Shown here piece by piece: positions 1 through 8,444 of a stretch of 42,204 nucleotides of DNA (position 1 is its first letter; the number at the start of each line of letters is the position of its first letter). Location of the stretch: contig DASYYE010000126.1 of assembly GCA_035946955.1 (NCBI GenBank), forward strand, positions 1 to 42,204. The letters are read 5' to 3'. Origin of the DNA: DASYYE01 sp035946955 (GTDB taxonomy: Bacteria > Actinomycetota > Actinomycetes > Streptosporangiales > Streptosporangiaceae). Under the pieces are notes generated by a model. That model saw only the letters and a list, made by a program, of their open reading frames with translations, did no database searches and had not been told where the DNA came from. Made by a program: the position numbers and the translations under genes.

Positions 1-920
1 GATGTCCCTGTTCGATCAGCAGAACCTGGCCGAGATCACCAGCCCGGACTACCCCGGCGAGCGGCTGGTCGCCTGCCGCAACCCCGTCCTGGCCGCCGAC
101 CGCGCCCGCACCCGCGGCGAGCTGCTGGCCGCCACCGAGAAACTGCTGGCCCCCATCCTCGCCCGGGTCCAGGCCGGGCGGCTCACCGGTGCCGGGGCGA
201 TCGGCGTGGAGGCCGGCAAGGTGATCAGCAAGTACAAGACCGGCAAGCACTTCGACATCACCATCACCGACACCAGCCTCACCGTCGCCCGCCGGCAGGC
301 GCAGATCGACGAGGAAGCGGCCCTGGACGGCTTCTACGTGCTGCGTACCCCCCTGCCCGCTAGCCAGCTGGACGCACCTGGCGTGGTCACCGCCTACAAG
401 AACCTCAAATACGTCGAACGCGACTTCCGCCACCTCAAGGCCGACGACCTGGACCTGCGGCCCATCTGGCACCACCTCGAAGAACGCGTCAAAGCCCATG
501 TGCTGATCTGCATGCTCGGCTGCTACCTGACCTGGTACCTGCGCCACGCGTGGGCGCCGCTGACCTTCACCGACGAGGACCCACCCGAGCCCGCGGAACC
601 CGTCGCCCCCGCCCAGCGCTCACCCCGCGCCCAGGCCAAGGCCTCCCGCCAGCACGACGCAACCGGCCGCCCCTGCCACAGCTTCCGCGGCCTCCTGGCC
701 CACCTCGCCACCCTGACCCGCAACCAGGTCCGCTTCGCTGGCGCAACCGCCACCGTGCCAATGCTCACCGAGCCGACCAGCATCCAGCGCGAGGCGTTCG
801 ACCTCATCGACGCCCACATCCCTCTCACCTTGAAGTAGCCACGACAACGACCCGCCCAGGCGGGAAAACCCCAGGCCAGCACAAGAACCGCCCACCCGAT
901 CTGCCGTAACTTCGGGCTAA
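1..920 (+). mobile_element. Right-hand part of an IS1634/IS4-type insertion sequence
   Basis: The window opens inside a transposase gene and the element runs off the left edge. The 3' end of the element is placed between the transposase stop at 838 and about 920, because the next gene begins at 1004 with a lower-GC leader. The terminal inverted repeat cannot be proved without the left end. A GC-rich hairpin-like stretch follows the stop at about 855-877. The stretch from 839 to 1003 otherwise holds only a 12-codon reading frame (946-984) and the ribosome binding site of the next gene. An IS at this point suggests that the left border of the following operon lies near a recombination junction. 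Confidence 0.7.
2..838 (+). CDS. IS1634-family DDE transposase, C-terminal part
   Basis: This is the C-terminal 278 residues visible of a DDE transposase; the N-terminal half lies outside the window, so the ATG at 2 is not necessarily the true start. The diagnostic segment is the third catalytic acid block: Tyr132, Leu135 and Glu139 followed by FRHLK, matching the Y-x2-x-x3-E-x6-K signature of IS4-superfamily transposases. It is followed by the VKAHVLICMLGCYL hydrophobic helix and the HLEERV segment typical of IS1634 members. The Pro/Ala-rich insertion around residues 195-220 is also common in actinobacterial copies. The reading frame is intact to its stop, so the element could be active, but this cannot be judged from half of it. 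Confidence 0.85.
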   Translation: MSLFDQQNLAEITSPDYPGERLVACRNPVLAADRARTRGELLAATEKLLAPILARVQAGRLTGAGAIGVEAGKVISKYKTGKHFDITITDTSLTVARRQAQIDEEAALDGFYVLRTPLPASQLDAPGVVTAYKNLKYVERDFRHLKADDLDLRPIWHHLEERVKAHVLICMLGCYLTWYLRHAWAPLTFTDEDPPEPAEPVAPAQRSPRAQAKASRQHDATGRPCHSFRGLLAHLATLTRNQVRFAGATATVPMLTEPTSIQREAFDLIDAHIPLTLK

Positions 921-1003
921 CAGGGCCACCCGGCTCCGGTGGATCATGAATCGCCGGGGCCGGGTTCCTGAATTGAAGTGGTAGAAACGAACTGGAGGTT
1001 GCT

Positions 1004-2146
1004 GTGCAACGCCCGCAGATAAAGAGTGTCTATCCGCCGATACCGGCCGGCAATGGCCTTATCAGGATCGGAGCTGACTATGGGATTGCCGCTGAGATGC
1101 AGGACGATGAACAAGGGCATACCTGGCAATTACTGAACTTGCTCGATGGGACACGCACCCTCACCGAGCTGACTTCGGCCATGCAAGCGTCGGACCCGGC
1201 TATTACTGCCGACGAGGTGGATGCGGCAGTGGGCGCGCTGATCGAGGCGGGCTTCGTCAAGGACGCTGCCGCCCCGGGCCCGGTCGCCGACTTCCCTGGG
1301 CCAGAGCTCGAGCGTTACCGCCGCAACCTTGAGTTCTTTGAGTACTTCCAGCACGACCGGTTGACAGCCGCGGACATGCAGTTGCGGCTGCGGGACGCCC
1401 GCGTGACCGTGCTGGGCCTCGGCGGGCTGGGATCGCACGTGGCGCTCAGCCTGGCCGCCATCGGAGTCGGGAACCTCCTGCTCGTGGACCACGACGCGGT
1501 GGAACTCATGAACCTCAACCGCCAGCTCCTGTACAAGGACTCAGACATCGGGCGCAGCAAGGTCGAGGCGGCGGCGGAAAGAATCGCCGAGGTCAACCCC
1601 CATGTCCGGGTCACCGCCAAGACGATGATGGTGGACAGCGCCCAGGCGGCGCAGGCCTGTTTCACCGGCCGTGACCTGGTCATCTGCGCGGCTGACCGGC
1701 CGCGGGTGCAGCTCTACCAGTGGCTCAACAAGGCGGCACTGACGGAGGAGATCGCCTGGATCCGCGGTGCCAACGACGGCCTGACGGTCCAGTTGTTCCT
1801 GCACGACCCCCACAAGACCGCATGCTTCGAATGCCTGGAACTCGAAGCTGAGCGGTCACACCCGTGGTTCCTGCCGATGCAGCGCTATGTCGTGGAGGTC
1901 ATCGGCGACCGGACGATCAACCCGTGCATCGCACCCGTCTCGGGGATGATCGGGAACCTGGCCGCGTTCGAGGCAGTCAGGTTCCTCACCGGCGCGGCGA
2001 CACCGACGATCTACGGCCACAAGCTCGCCGTCGACCTCCAGCGGATGGACACCGCCGTCACCGAAGGGGAGCGGCTGCCCGACTGCCCCGCGTGCGGCGA
2101 GCCAGCCCTGTCCACTGCCGCTGCTGGCGGGGATGCTGCCCCATGA
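1004..2146 (+). CDS. PqqD-like domain fused to ThiF/MoeB-type E1 adenylating enzyme
   Basis: Predicted ATP-dependent adenylating enzyme of 380 residues. Residues about 1-90 form a PqqD-like winged helix (LLDGTRTLTEL...AVGALIEAGFV pattern), the fold used as a RiPP recognition element. Residues about 115-365 are a ThiF/E1 domain with the nucleotide loop GLGGLG at 138-143, the NLNRQ arginine segment, CAAD, and two zinc-binding pairs C274/C277 and C361/C364. The GTG start is preceded by GGAGG at 994-998. RRE-fused E1 proteins modify ribosomal peptides (pantocin PaaA, TOMM partners), and ThiF-like MccB makes microcin C; a similar role here is inference. The next gene overlaps the stop by 4 nt. A TTA codon lies at 1130-1132 (Leu43), so expression may depend on a bldA-type tRNA. 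The first 150 bp are less GC-rich than the neighbours. Confidence 0.8.
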   Translation: MQRPQIKSVYPPIPAGNGLIRIGADYGIAAEMQDDEQGHTWQLLNLLDGTRTLTELTSAMQASDPAITADEVDAAVGALIEAGFVKDAAAPGPVADFPGPELERYRRNLEFFEYFQHDRLTAADMQLRLRDARVTVLGLGGLGSHVALSLAAIGVGNLLLVDHDAVELMNLNRQLLYKDSDIGRSKVEAAAERIAEVNPHVRVTAKTMMVDSAQAAQACFTGRDLVICAADRPRVQLYQWLNKAALTEEIAWIRGANDGLTVQLFLHDPHKTACFECLELEAERSHPWFLPMQRYVVEVIGDRTINPCIAPVSGMIGNLAAFEAVRFLTGAATPTIYGHKLAVDLQRMDTAVTEGERLPDCPACGEPALSTAAAGGDAAP

Positions 2147-3384
2147 GCACGGCGGTGTCCGGCGATACCGTCGTCCACCTCTTCCCGCTCCACATCGGCC
2201 CGGAGGAGGACGGGGTCTGTGAGGTCGGCCGGCCCGATACCGGGACCTTCATCGCGCTGCCGCCCGAGGGGGTGTCCCTGCTGGCCTGGCTTGGCGATGG
2301 GCTGCCCGTGGCCGAGGTGCTCGCTCGTTTCGAAGCCCACTATGGGGTGGCACCGGACCTGGCGGAGTTCCTTGACGGCATCCAGGAGTGCGGCTTCATC
2401 GGCGCCATCGGCGACAGGCCCACCGGCACCGTCTCATCCCCGCAGCGCAACGGCCCGCGTGCCATCTCGATGCTCGCCGGAATCCCGCCCCGCCGGCTGC
2501 GCTGGGTGCTCTCACGGCCTGTGCGGTTGCTCAGTCTGGCGCTGTGGGCTGGCGTTCCCGCGCTGCTGATCGCGCGGCCGGACCTCGCCCCCACTCCCTC
2601 GGACGCGCTAGTGCTGCCCCACGTGCTGGTCAATGCCCTGGTCCTGGCCCCGATCGCCTGGGCGCTGGTAATCGTCCACGAGTTCGCCCACGCCATCACC
2701 GCCCGGGCCCTCGGCTGCACGGGGCGGCTCGCCATCAGCAGGCGCCTGTGGTTCCTCGTGGCCCAGACCGAACTGGTTGACGTGCGGAGGCTGCCCCGGC
2801 GCAGCCGTTACGCACCGTACCTGGCTGGCATGACGTGGGACCTGCTGGTGCTCGCCTGCTGCCTGGGTGCGGAGCTGGCCGGGGCCTTCGGGCGCTGGCC
2901 CCGGACGATCGCCTACATGCTCTGCCTGATGCTGATCTACCAGTTCTCGGTCTTCATGCGCACCGACATCTACTACGTGGTGGCGAACTGGCTGCGGCTC
3001 GGCGACCTGATGGGCGACACCAAGCGGCTGGTGGCCCACACCGCCGGCCGGCTGCTGCGGCGCGGGACACTGCCTGACCTGTCTGACATCCCCGCCCGCG
3101 AACTGAAGATCGTCCGCTGGTACGCCTGGTACTACCTGCTCGGCTCGTCGGCCGTCACCGCGGCGTTCCTGATCCTGAGTGTCCCCGCGCTGGTCAAGAT
3201 GCTCCGGCTGGCGGCAGTCAGTCTGCCCTCGGGGCCGGCCTCGTACGGCTTCTGGGATGGCCTTGGGTTCATCGCACTCATGGCGCTCCAGTTCGGCACG
3301 CTCGCGATCGTTGCCCTGGGCGACCGGCGGCGCCGCGCCGCGCCACCACGGCCAGCCGCGCCAGCTGGCCACATCACCACCTGA
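2143..3384 (+). CDS. Membrane M50-type zinc metalloprotease with N-terminal PqqD-like domain
   Basis: A 413-residue polytopic membrane protein. The ATG at 2143 overlaps the stop of the E1 gene (ATGA), so translation is probably coupled. Residues about 10-90 resemble another PqqD-like winged helix (GVSLLAWLGDGLPVAEVLARF...GFIGAIG). The rest contains about six hydrophobic segments. The second carries HEFAH (H179, E180, H183), the zinc-binding HExxH of site-2 proteases, and the next helix has D233 in GMTWDLL, the likely third zinc ligand. RRE-fused M50 proteins occur in RiPP gene clusters, where they process or export peptides; that role is inferred from the adjacent RRE-E1 gene. No precursor peptide has been identified with certainty. 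Confidence 0.75.
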   Translation: MSTAVSGDTVVHLFPLHIGPEEDGVCEVGRPDTGTFIALPPEGVSLLAWLGDGLPVAEVLARFEAHYGVAPDLAEFLDGIQECGFIGAIGDRPTGTVSSPQRNGPRAISMLAGIPPRRLRWVLSRPVRLLSLALWAGVPALLIARPDLAPTPSDALVLPHVLVNALVLAPIAWALVIVHEFAHAITARALGCTGRLAISRRLWFLVAQTELVDVRRLPRRSRYAPYLAGMTWDLLVLACCLGAELAGAFGRWPRTIAYMLCLMLIYQFSVFMRTDIYYVVANWLRLGDLMGDTKRLVAHTAGRLLRRGTLPDLSDIPARELKIVRWYAWYYLLGSSAVTAAFLILSVPALVKMLRLAAVSLPSGPASYGFWDGLGFIALMALQFGTLAIVALGDRRRRAAPPRPAAPAGHITT

Positions 3385-3410
3385 GCGGTAAGCAAGAGAG
3401 AGGCAACCCA

Positions 3411-6400
3411 GTGCGCCATGCCCCCGCCGGCGGAGCCGGCTTCCGCCCGGCGACCGTCCGCCGGCCTGCCCTGGCCGTCCGCCGGCCTGTCCTGGCCGTC
3501 CTTCCGGCACTGACCGCCACGCTCCTTGCGTTGCCGGGCGGCCCCGCGGCGGCGCAGCGCACCACCGAGGCGGTGGGCACCACCTCGTCCAGCCCACCGG
3601 CAACGGCCCGTGTGATCATCGTGCTCAGGGACCAACGGCAAGCGTGGCGCCCTAGCCAGGCCCACCGGGGTCAGCCAGGTCAGCAGGTGGCCGCCGGTCA
3701 GCACCAGGTGCTGGCAATGCTGGCGCGCACCAGGTCAGCCGGCATCCACGTGTTCCGGCTCGTCAATGCCATATCGGCAGTAGTCCCATCGGCCGAGGCC
3801 AGGAGCCTCGCCGCCGACCCGCAGGTGGCAGCGGTCCTACCGGACACGACAGTCCGCTTGCAGGTACCGCCTGTCCCGCCGCATGGCGTGGCCGGGCCGC
3901 CCGCTCCCACGCAGCGGGCACGCCCGATGCCCGCGGGAACCCGCCCTGCCGTATGCCCATCCAGCCCTTCGAAACCCCTCCTGGAGCCGGAGGGCCTCGA
4001 ACTGACTGATACCGCCTCGGCCACTGGCGGCCCCTCAGCGCACCGCCTCGCGAACGGGGCGGGCGTGCGGGTCGGCATCCTCGGCGGCGCGATCGACCCG
4101 GCCATGCCTGAGCTGATGCGCCATGGCAAGCCTGTCATCGCGGACTACCGTGACTTCACCGGCGAGGGCGTCAGCGCGCCTACCTTCATTCTGGAGTCGT
4201 TCGGTGACGCCAGCGCCATCGCGGCACAGGGCACCGGCGTGTACGACCTGTCCAGCTACGTGGACTCGGCGCACCCGCTGCCGGCCGGCTGCGACATCCG
4301 CATCGAGGGAGTGGCACCCGGGGCGACCCTCGATGTCGAGAAGGTGTTCAGCAACGTCGCGGCGCCGACGTCAACGATCCTGGCCGGGATCGACTGGGCC
4401 GTCACCCACGACAGGGTGAATGTGCTGAACGAGTCATTTGACGGCTACTACCTGCCGGGCACCGCTGCTGACGCGGTCCGCCTGTTCAATGACGCCGCCG
4501 CGGCCTCCGGGGTCAGCGTGGTGGTGAGCGCGGGCGACGCTGGCGAGGCCGGGACGCTTGGGTCACCAGCGAACGACCCGGACGTCATCAGCGTCGGCGC
4601 ATCCACCCAGTGGCGCAGTTACGCTCAGATCGGCCAGGGCGCCGCGCCGCTCGCGCCAGGCGGCTGGCGCAGTGACAACGTGTCGGCACTGAGTTCCACC
4701 GGGCCTGCTCAGCAACTGCCGGAGCCGGTTGATGTGGTGGCACCGGGCGATGCCGGCTGGGCGGCTTGCTCCTCAGCCACCTCGATCTACCAGACCTGTG
4801 TCTCGTTCTTCAATGGCGGGAAGCCGAGCCCCTTCTTCCTGTTCAGTGGCACCAGCCAAGCTGCACCTTTTGTGGCTGGCGAGGCTGCGCTCGTCATTCA
4901 GGCCTACCGGCGGACCCACAACGGCGTCACCCCGGCGCCTGCGCTGGTCCGGCAGATCGTCATGAGTCCTGCTACCGACCTGGGTGCGCCAGCAACTGTC
5001 CAGGGTGCTGGCCTCATCAACAGCTTGCATGCGGTGCAGATGGCGGAATCGATCCGGCCTGGTCAGGACACCCCGGCCCCTGCCAGGGGCCACGGCATGG
5101 GTCTGTGGGTGCGGCCCGGCTCGGTGAGTATCACCGGTCAGCCTGGTGCCCGCCACGACATCCGCGTCCTCGTCACCAACACCGGAGCGGCGGAGCAGAC
5201 GGTGAACGCCTATGTCCGTGGGATCGGCCAGGCCACCACGCTCGCGGCCGGCCTGGTGAACCTGGCCCCGTCCACCGGCACGGCCTTCACCGACTCCGAC
5301 GGCACACCGGCGTACGCACAGACGCGGCGGTTCAGCGTGCCACCCGGCATGAACGTGCTGCAGGGCACCATCACATGGCGGCCGGCCTCAGGTGGCGTCG
5401 CCGACCTGAGTCTGGTCGACCCGTCCGGGCGGCTGGCTGGATACTCGTTCCCGCTTGGGCCCTCCGGCTACGGGCAGGTGACGGTAGCCCATCCTGAGCC
5501 TGGGGTATGGCGGGCCGTCATCTGGTCGCGCAACAACACCTCCGCATACACCGGGCCGGTCCGTTTCGGCCTCGCGGCCGCACCATTCACCCACCTGGCG
5601 ACGGCCTCACCCGCGCATGTCCCGCTACGGCCTGGGCAGACCGCGAGGTTGCGGGTTGAAGTCACCAGCCCGGCCAGCCCCGGCGACACCACAGATTCGG
5701 TCGTCGTCCGCGACGGCATGACGGTGGACGCGAGCATTCCGGTGGGCCTGAGGTCGCTGATCCCGACCGGGCCGGGCGGGGGACACTTCAGTGCCACGAT
5801 CGGCGGGGGGAACGGGCTGCTGGCTGGCGCGGCGGCCGGCGGTGAGACGCTCAGCTACCAGTTCGACCTGCCCGCTGCAGAGCCGGGGTTGTCTGTCTCG
5901 CTGCGGACCGCCGCACCTGGATACGACATCTGGGGCTTCCTGGTCTCCCCCAGCGGCATGCCCCTGACCGGTCAGGCGGGCACCCCAGCGGCGGCCGGCC
6001 CGGGCAGCACGGTCCAGATCTTCTGCCGGGATCCGCAGGCTGGCCGGTGGACGCTCCTGGTGGTACTCAACGGCCAGGTCAGCTCGTTGCGGACCCAGGC
6101 CCGCGTGCGGGGGGACATCGCGTTCCGTACCGTGCCGGTCACCACGTCAGGGCTGCCCACAAGCACCACAACGGTGATCCACCCCGGCCAGGCCGTCACC
6201 GCGGAGGTCACGGTGAAGAACACAGGGGCCGCTCCTCTGGCAGTCTTCGGCGATGCCCGGCTCAACGGGAGCGAGTCGCTCACACTGCAGTCCGTGGTCC
6301 CTGCCACCTACCAGCTGCCGGACACCTCTCCTAGCGCGTACCCGCAGTTCCTGGTGCCTCCCCACGCCAGCGCGCTCGAAGTGACGGCCGCCTCGTCCGT

Positions 6401-6851
6401 GCCGGTCATGCTCGACACTCAGCCCTATTGGGGAGGCGGGTTCTACTCGGGAGACCCCGACGTGGCGGGCAGCGTGGGCACGCATGCCGCGGTGACCGTC
6501 CAGGGTGGTGAACTCGCCACCACCACATGGGTCTGCGACGCCAATGAGGCGCGGCCCTCGCCGGTGTCAGGCACCCAGGCGAGTGTCACCTGCGCCGCTG
6601 CCGTCCAGGCCAGCCCGTTCGCGTCCGACGTGACCGCGTCCACCGGGGACTTCTGGCTGCCAGCAGCGGGAACGTCCTTCCAGCCGGTGGAGATACCGCC
6701 TGGCCAGACTGGCAGTTTCATGGTCACCATCAGGCCGGGGGCAGGCAGCCACGGGCCGGTGCATGGCTTCATCGGCATCGACATGTGGAACCCGCAGACC
6801 CACTACGGCGAGGAACTCCGGGATGTGCCCTACGCGTATACGGCCGGGTGA
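3411..6851 (+). CDS. Large secreted subtilase-fold protein, catalytic Asp and His missing (pseudoprotease)
   Basis: 1146 residues from a GTG preceded by AGAGAGAGG. A basic N-terminus and hydrophobic segment ending near an AAAQ site (about residues 25-47) indicate secretion. Residues about 65-150 look like an I9-type propeptide. Residues about 210-560 follow the S8 fold: VGILGGAID at 221-229, IEGVAPGATLDVEKV, SAGDAG at 373-378, and GTSQAAPFVAG with the nucleophile position Ser482. The usual VxxDTG aspartate is Gly225, the GHGTHV histidine is Gln273, and the oxyanion Asn is Asp376. Only the serine of the triad remains, so ordinary subtilisin chemistry is unlikely. Residues about 560-1146 form repeated beta-sandwich-like modules, two of them PPC-like. 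The gene follows the M50 gene by 26 bp and is probably co-transcribed. A binding or chaperone function is possible; a sedolisin-like mechanism seems unlikely because no Glu-x3-Asp helix is visible. Confidence 0.75.
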   Translation: MRHAPAGGAGFRPATVRRPALAVRRPVLAVLPALTATLLALPGGPAAAQRTTEAVGTTSSSPPATARVIIVLRDQRQAWRPSQAHRGQPGQQVAAGQHQVLAMLARTRSAGIHVFRLVNAISAVVPSAEARSLAADPQVAAVLPDTTVRLQVPPVPPHGVAGPPAPTQRARPMPAGTRPAVCPSSPSKPLLEPEGLELTDTASATGGPSAHRLANGAGVRVGILGGAIDPAMPELMRHGKPVIADYRDFTGEGVSAPTFILESFGDASAIAAQGTGVYDLSSYVDSAHPLPAGCDIRIEGVAPGATLDVEKVFSNVAAPTSTILAGIDWAVTHDRVNVLNESFDGYYLPGTAADAVRLFNDAAAASGVSVVVSAGDAGEAGTLGSPANDPDVISVGASTQWRSYAQIGQGAAPLAPGGWRSDNVSALSSTGPAQQLPEPVDVVAPGDAGWAACSSATSIYQTCVSFFNGGKPSPFFLFSGTSQAAPFVAGEAALVIQAYRRTHNGVTPAPALVRQIVMSPATDLGAPATVQGAGLINSLHAVQMAESIRPGQDTPAPARGHGMGLWVRPGSVSITGQPGARHDIRVLVTNTGAAEQTVNAYVRGIGQATTLAAGLVNLAPSTGTAFTDSDGTPAYAQTRRFSVPPGMNVLQGTITWRPASGGVADLSLVDPSGRLAGYSFPLGPSGYGQVTVAHPEPGVWRAVIWSRNNTSAYTGPVRFGLAAAPFTHLATASPAHVPLRPGQTARLRVEVTSPASPGDTTDSVVVRDGMTVDASIPVGLRSLIPTGPGGGHFSATIGGGNGLLAGAAAGGETLSYQFDLPAAEPGLSVSLRTAAPGYDIWGFLVSPSGMPLTGQAGTPAAAGPGSTVQIFCRDPQAGRWTLLVVLNGQVSSLRTQARVRGDIAFRTVPVTTSGLPTSTTTVIHPGQAVTAEVTVKNTGAAPLAVFGDARLNGSESLTLQSVVPATYQLPDTSPSAYPQFLVPPHASALEVTAASSVPVMLDTQPYWGGGFYSGDPDVAGSVGTHAAVTVQGGELATTTWVCDANEARPSPVSGTQASVTCAAAVQASPFASDVTASTGDFWLPAAGTSFQPVEIPPGQTGSFMVTIRPGAGSHGPVHGFIGIDMWNPQTHYGEELRDVPYAYTAG

Positions 6852-6855
6852 GTCC

Positions 6856-7344
6856 TCACGCGTCCACCGGCCGGCGCTGCCTGCGGCCGTGGGTTGCGCG
6901 CCATTGGTCGCGGAGGCGGCCGACGAAGAAGTCGCGGTTGACCCAGTAGAACTCGAGCCAGATGTTGTCGGGGTCGCGGAGCCAGATCTGGGATCCTGCT
7001 TCGTGCTTTGACGTTGTGATGCTGCTGTGGGGGATCTGCAGCGAGTCGAGGTGAGCCGCCCAGAGTTCTAGCTCGGGGCGTTCTGGGACGTGGTAGGCCA
7101 GGTGGTGCAGGCCGACCCGGGCCTCGTCGAAGACATCGGTGCTCCGGGAGCTCAGCGGCCGGCCCAGCACGACTGATGCGAATGACGCCGGGTGAAGCAA
7201 TGTACGGAAGCGGAAGCCGGACTCGGGTGGCGTTACGTCGTTGACAACGACCATCTGGAAGACCGCGCAGTACCAGTCGGTGCTGCGGTCCAGGTCGGTG
7301 ACAGTCAGGTTGATATGGGTGTTGCCGTCCAGCCTTGGTGCCAT
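6856..7344 (-). CDS. VOC (glyoxalase/extradiol dioxygenase superfamily) protein
   Basis: 162 residues, one VOC module made of two beta-alpha-beta-beta-beta repeats. Candidate metal ligands are the His in NTHINLTV near the N-terminus, the His cluster in VGLHHLAYHV in the middle and the Glu in IWLEFYW near the C-terminus, as expected for a 2-His-1-Glu site. DPDNIWLEFY is the usual closing strand. The ATG at 7344 follows GAGGAC and lies 7 nt behind the stop of the methyltransferase gene, so the two form an operon. The family includes dioxygenases, isomerases and resistance proteins; substrate cannot be told, but the position inside the cluster suggests a tailoring step. It ends 4 bp from the convergent subtilase gene. 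Confidence 0.75.
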   Translation of the reverse strand: MAPRLDGNTHINLTVTDLDRSTDWYCAVFQMVVVNDVTPPESGFRFRTLLHPASFASVVLGRPLSSRSTDVFDEARVGLHHLAYHVPERPELELWAAHLDSLQIPHSSITTSKHEAGSQIWLRDPDNIWLEFYWVNRDFFVGRLRDQWRATHGRRQRRPVDA

Positions 7345-7351
7345 GGTGTCC

Positions 7352-8371
7352 TCACGTGAGTGGGCAGGTGGCGGTGATGACGGACATCGTCGGAGTGTGT
7401 GTGACCTCGCCCATGACCAGGCCGGCGGCGGTGAAGAGGGCAGCGAACTCCTCGGCGGTGCGGGTGTGGCCGCCGAACAGGGCGAGCGCTTTGACGTCCA
7501 TGACCTTGCCGACGTCCCAGCCGTCACCGGGAGAGCGCACCGACTCGACCACGATGAGCCTGCTGCCTGGGCGCATCGCGGCCCGGACGTTGCGCAGGAT
7601 CTCGGTGGCCCGCTCATCGGGCCAGTCGTGCAGGATCGTCTTCAGCAGGTACGCGTCACCCCCGGCGGGCACCTGGTCGAAGAAGCTGCCGCCGACGACC
7701 TCGCACCTGTCGCCGACCTCGGCGGCCTTGAGTTCGGCTGGGGCCAGGGCCGCCACGTGGGGCAGGTCGAGCAGGATGGCGCGCATCCCGGGGTTGTGGC
7801 GCAGGACCCCGGCCAGGAAGGTGCCATGCCCGCCGCCCACGTCTACCAGGGTGGCGATGCCTGACCAGTCGACGGCTCCGAGCACCGTCCGCAGGACCAG
7901 CGGGTTGACACTCTCCGCGGAGCGCTCGAAACGCTCGCAGTCGCGGGGCTGGTCCGTGAACCAGTCGTAGTAGCCCATGCCGTGCAGGTCATTGAATGCG
8001 GTGCGGCCGGTGCGGATGCTGCCGGGCAGCCGGGCCCAGGATCCGATGTCGGGAGGCATGAGCGGGAAACACGCCCGCACCGAGAACGGGTGGTCGCTGC
8101 GCAGCGGCTCGGCGAGCGGGGTGAGGGCGAAGGTGCCAGGCTCGACCTCGGTGAAGATGCCCCGGCCCGCCAGTGCCCGCATCATGCGGTGCAGGGACGG
8201 GGCGTGTGTCCCGGTGGCTTCGGCGAGTTCGGCGACCGGGCGGGGGCCGTCGGTGAGGTGGTCGGCCAGGCCGGTGTCGCACGCAACCCGGATCGAGAAC
8301 GGGACGATGTAGTCGGCCAGTTCGGTCAGCTCGGTCACGGCCCGGATGTCCATGCGCGGTCGGGCGGCCAT
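7352..8371 (-). CDS. SAM-dependent O-methyltransferase (COMT/DnrK family), intact catalytic His
   Basis: 339 residues. An N-terminal dimerisation winged helix (ELADYIVPFSIRVACDTGLADHL, about 15-100) is followed by a Rossmann methyltransferase domain. The SAM loop is DVGGGHGTF, and LLDLPHV is the next conserved motif. LKTILHDWPDE carries His248, the general base of this family, so this copy should be able to methylate a hydroxyl. It is closely similar in sequence to the proteins at 22577-23635 and 23632-24651, in which this His is replaced; the three are recent-looking paralogues. It heads an operon with the VOC gene and diverges from the monooxygenase gene over a 73-bp space containing the heptad repeats. 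Confidence 0.85.
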   Translation of the reverse strand: MAARPRMDIRAVTELTELADYIVPFSIRVACDTGLADHLTDGPRPVAELAEATGTHAPSLHRMMRALAGRGIFTEVEPGTFALTPLAEPLRSDHPFSVRACFPLMPPDIGSWARLPGSIRTGRTAFNDLHGMGYYDWFTDQPRDCERFERSAESVNPLVLRTVLGAVDWSGIATLVDVGGGHGTFLAGVLRHNPGMRAILLDLPHVAALAPAELKAAEVGDRCEVVGGSFFDQVPAGGDAYLLKTILHDWPDERATEILRNVRAAMRPGSRLIVVESVRSPGDGWDVGKVMDVKALALFGGHTRTAEEFAALFTAAGLVMGEVTHTPTMSVITATCPLT

Positions 8372-8400
8372 GCATCCTCCTCAGAAAAAGAATATACTTC

Positions 8401-8421
8401 TGACAAGATACGAGAAACGAC
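8401..8421 (+). promoter_or_regulatory. Heptad direct repeats in divergent promoter (site 1)
   Basis: Three head-to-tail heptads TGACAAG, ATACGAG and AAACGAC occupy 8401-8421, between the methyltransferase start (8371) and the monooxygenase start (8445). The last base is 23 nt before the monooxygenase start codon. The same arrangement recurs at three other divergent gene spaces. Inferred to be a shared operator or promoter element. Confidence 0.6.
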
Positions 8422-8444
8422 TGTCTCGCGGAAGCAGGTGCGCC

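Noticed and set aside
2608..3603. 331-codon antisense frame across the M50 and subtilase genes
   Set aside because: Crosses the ends of two well-supported genes, repetitive Gly/Arg/Pro content, no start context.
3411..6851. Working mycosin-like or sedolisin-type protease
   Set aside because: Asp and His of the S8 triad are Gly225 and Gln273, no Glu-x3-Asp helix of sedolisins is visible, and no type VII secretion gene is nearby.
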